Virus record (IMG/VR): IMGVR_UViG_3300046811_000110
Location: 1-45,688 of that record
Source of the DNA: a virus
Length of the DNA: 45,688 bases
Reading direction: 5' to 3' (one strand)
Below, in pieces: positions 44,983 to 45,688 of this stretch. Each line of letters begins with the position of its first letter. The stretch's first letter is position 1. Position numbers and translations under genes: made by a program. The notes under the pieces were generated by a model. That model saw nothing but the letters and a program-made list of their open reading frames with translations, searched no databases and was not told the DNA's origin.

Positions 44983-45688
44983 ATGGACCTACAGGTGATT
45001 GAAGAACGTCTCGCGAAACTCGCCCCCCTCGGGGCCGGCGCGCATGAGGCCGATGGCGTTGCGTGCGCGATGGAGGCCGTCGCCTTCGTCGCGGGAGAGC
45101 CGTGGTCGGATCACCCGGCATGCGCGTGTCCCGTCATTGGTGCGTTCATGCGTGCCTGGAACGACGGGTTGCCCGATGACGAGCGCGACACGCTCCTGCG
45201 CCCGCTGGTGCCGCTTCTGGTCGGGACCAAGGGAAGCAAGAAGCAGGAGGAACGTCGGGCACTGATGGCGGCAGACTGGTTCGTCCGCGTCCACACTCCC
45301 GCGTGGCTCCGGCTTGCAAGGCTCGATGCACAGGCCGCGACGCTTGAAGCGCTGCCGGAAATCACGGCGCTTAAGCAAATCTCGTCGATCCGCGGCCCGT
45401 TAGAAGCGGTGGCTCGCGATGCTTCTGCTGCCAGGGCTGCTGCCTGGGCTGCTGCCTGGGATGCTGCCAGGGCTGCTGCCAGGGCTACTGCCTGGGATGC
45501 TGCCAGGGCTGCTGCCAGGGCTGCTGCCTGGGATGCTGCCGGGGCTGCTGCCGGGGATGCTGCCTGGGCTGCTGCCTGGGCTGCTGCCTGGGCTGCTGCC
45601 AGGGCTGCTGCCTGGGATGCTGCCGGGGCTGCTGCCTGGGCTGCTGCCAGGGCTGCTGCCAGGGCTGCTGCCTGGGATGCTGCCGGGG
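44983..45688 (+). CDS. N-terminal part of Ala-rich repeat protein (joins 1-217)
   Basis: ATG 44983 with AAGGAG upstream. The first 145 residues form a normal globular domain: EAVAFVAGEPWSDHPACACP with VIGAFMRAWNDGLPDDERDT, LLRPLVPLLVGTKGSKKQEE and VHTPAWLRLARLDAQAATLE. I recall this domain in many phages, often followed by an Ala-rich tandem repeat as here. From 45427 the frame is a 12-bp repeat (tetrapeptides such as AAAW, AAAR, DAAG), which runs off the end and finishes at 215-217. The repeat should form one long helix with Trp, Arg or Gly every fourth residue. Function unknown; position after bet suggests nucleic-acid or replication-linked work. Confidence 0.82.
   Translation, partial: MDLQVIEERLAKLAPLGAGAHEADGVACAMEAVAFVAGEPWSDHPACACPVIGAFMRAWNDGLPDDERDTLLRPLVPLLVGTKGSKKQEERRALMAADWFVRVHTPAWLRLARLDAQAATLEALPEITALKQISSIRGPLEAVARDASAARAAAWAAAWDAARAAARATAWDAARAAARAAAWDAAGAAAGDAAWAAAWAAAWAAARAAAWDAAGAAAWAAARAAARAAAWDAAG
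45427..45688 (+). repeat. 12-bp coding tandem repeat, right portion
   Basis: About 21-22 units of GCTGCTGCC-NGG with the same two-site variation as at 1-145, plus a single ACT change. A higher-order pattern is visible: the block giving DAAG, AAAW, AAAR, AAAR, AAAW occurs once here and again in the left portion via the terminal overlap. Confidence 0.92.
45573..45688. repeat. Terminal direct repeat, right copy
   Basis: Identical over 116 bp to bases 1-116. See the left copy. Confidence 0.93.

Noticed and set aside
45427-45688. CRISPR array
   Set aside because: The repeats are 12 bp, directly tandem with no spacers, and lie in an open coding frame.
45427-45688. Diversity-generating retroelement target
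   Set aside because: Variation does not follow an A-only pattern against a template, and no reverse transcriptase or template repeat is present.
1-45688. Integrase, CI-type repressor, tRNA genes, DNA or RNA polymerase
   Set aside because: Looked for typical motifs (R-H-R-Y or serine recombinase cores, GGTTCGA T-loops, polymerase motifs) and found none; the Cro-like gene alone does not prove lysogeny.

Overview
The window reads as one complete, circular (or circularly permuted) genome of a short-tailed, podovirus-like dsDNA phage. The first 116 and last 116 bases are identical. Merging them gives a 45,572-bp circle and rejoins one gene (start at 44983, stop at 215-217) in frame. The host is probably a GC-rich Gram-negative bacterium: the GC content is high, several products carry Sec or lipoprotein signals, the lysin is GH19-type, and promoters have the form CTTGAC/TTGACA plus a weak -10. 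An alphaproteobacterium is my best guess, with low certainty. I see no integrase, DNA polymerase, RNA polymerase, tRNA, rRNA or CRISPR array.

Late unit, minus strand, about 35400 down to 1345. In transcription order: holin-like protein, lipoprotein (possible u-spanin), small proteins, a proteasome/HslV-like protease, large terminase, portal, small proteins, scaffold, N4-gp56-type capsid, small head or connector proteins, P22-gp4-like and gp10/nozzle-like tail proteins, an unusual cassette of exported-looking tail proteins wrapped around a glycosyltransferase and a methyltransferase, a large beta-helix tailspike, XhlA-like and GH19 lysis genes, an acetyltransferase, three ejection-type proteins, and a GARS (PurD)-like ATP-grasp enzyme closed by a terminator. 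Most neighbours overlap as ATGA, so translation is probably coupled. Two HNH homing endonucleases sit on the plus strand inside this unit (2660-3148 and 24701-25207).

Accessory block, plus strand, 35566-39891: more than a dozen very short genes plus a likely small terminase, driven by TTGACA promoters, with a noncoding island (36030-36649) that contains a G-quadruplex motif. Replication block, minus strand, 42101 down to 39894: a Cro/YdaS-like repressor, RusA resolvase, a DUF1376-type replication protein with iteron-like repeats inside its gene, and small partners. Recombination and modification block, plus strand, 42194 through the junction to 1332: YqaJ exonuclease, KTSC protein, Bet annealase ending in an SSB-type tail, an Ala-rich repeat protein, an Asp/Asn-hydroxylase-fold protein and a probable Nmad5 protein.

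Highlights: a perfect 16-bp parS palindrome inside the portal gene; the SSB-tip mimic on the annealase; the exported-protein cassette with a shared N-terminal motif; the candidate base-modification set (hydroxylase fold, Nmad5, GARS-like ligase); and the two-position 12-bp coding repeat at the contig junction. Family names are recognised from sequence motifs by eye; no database search was run.
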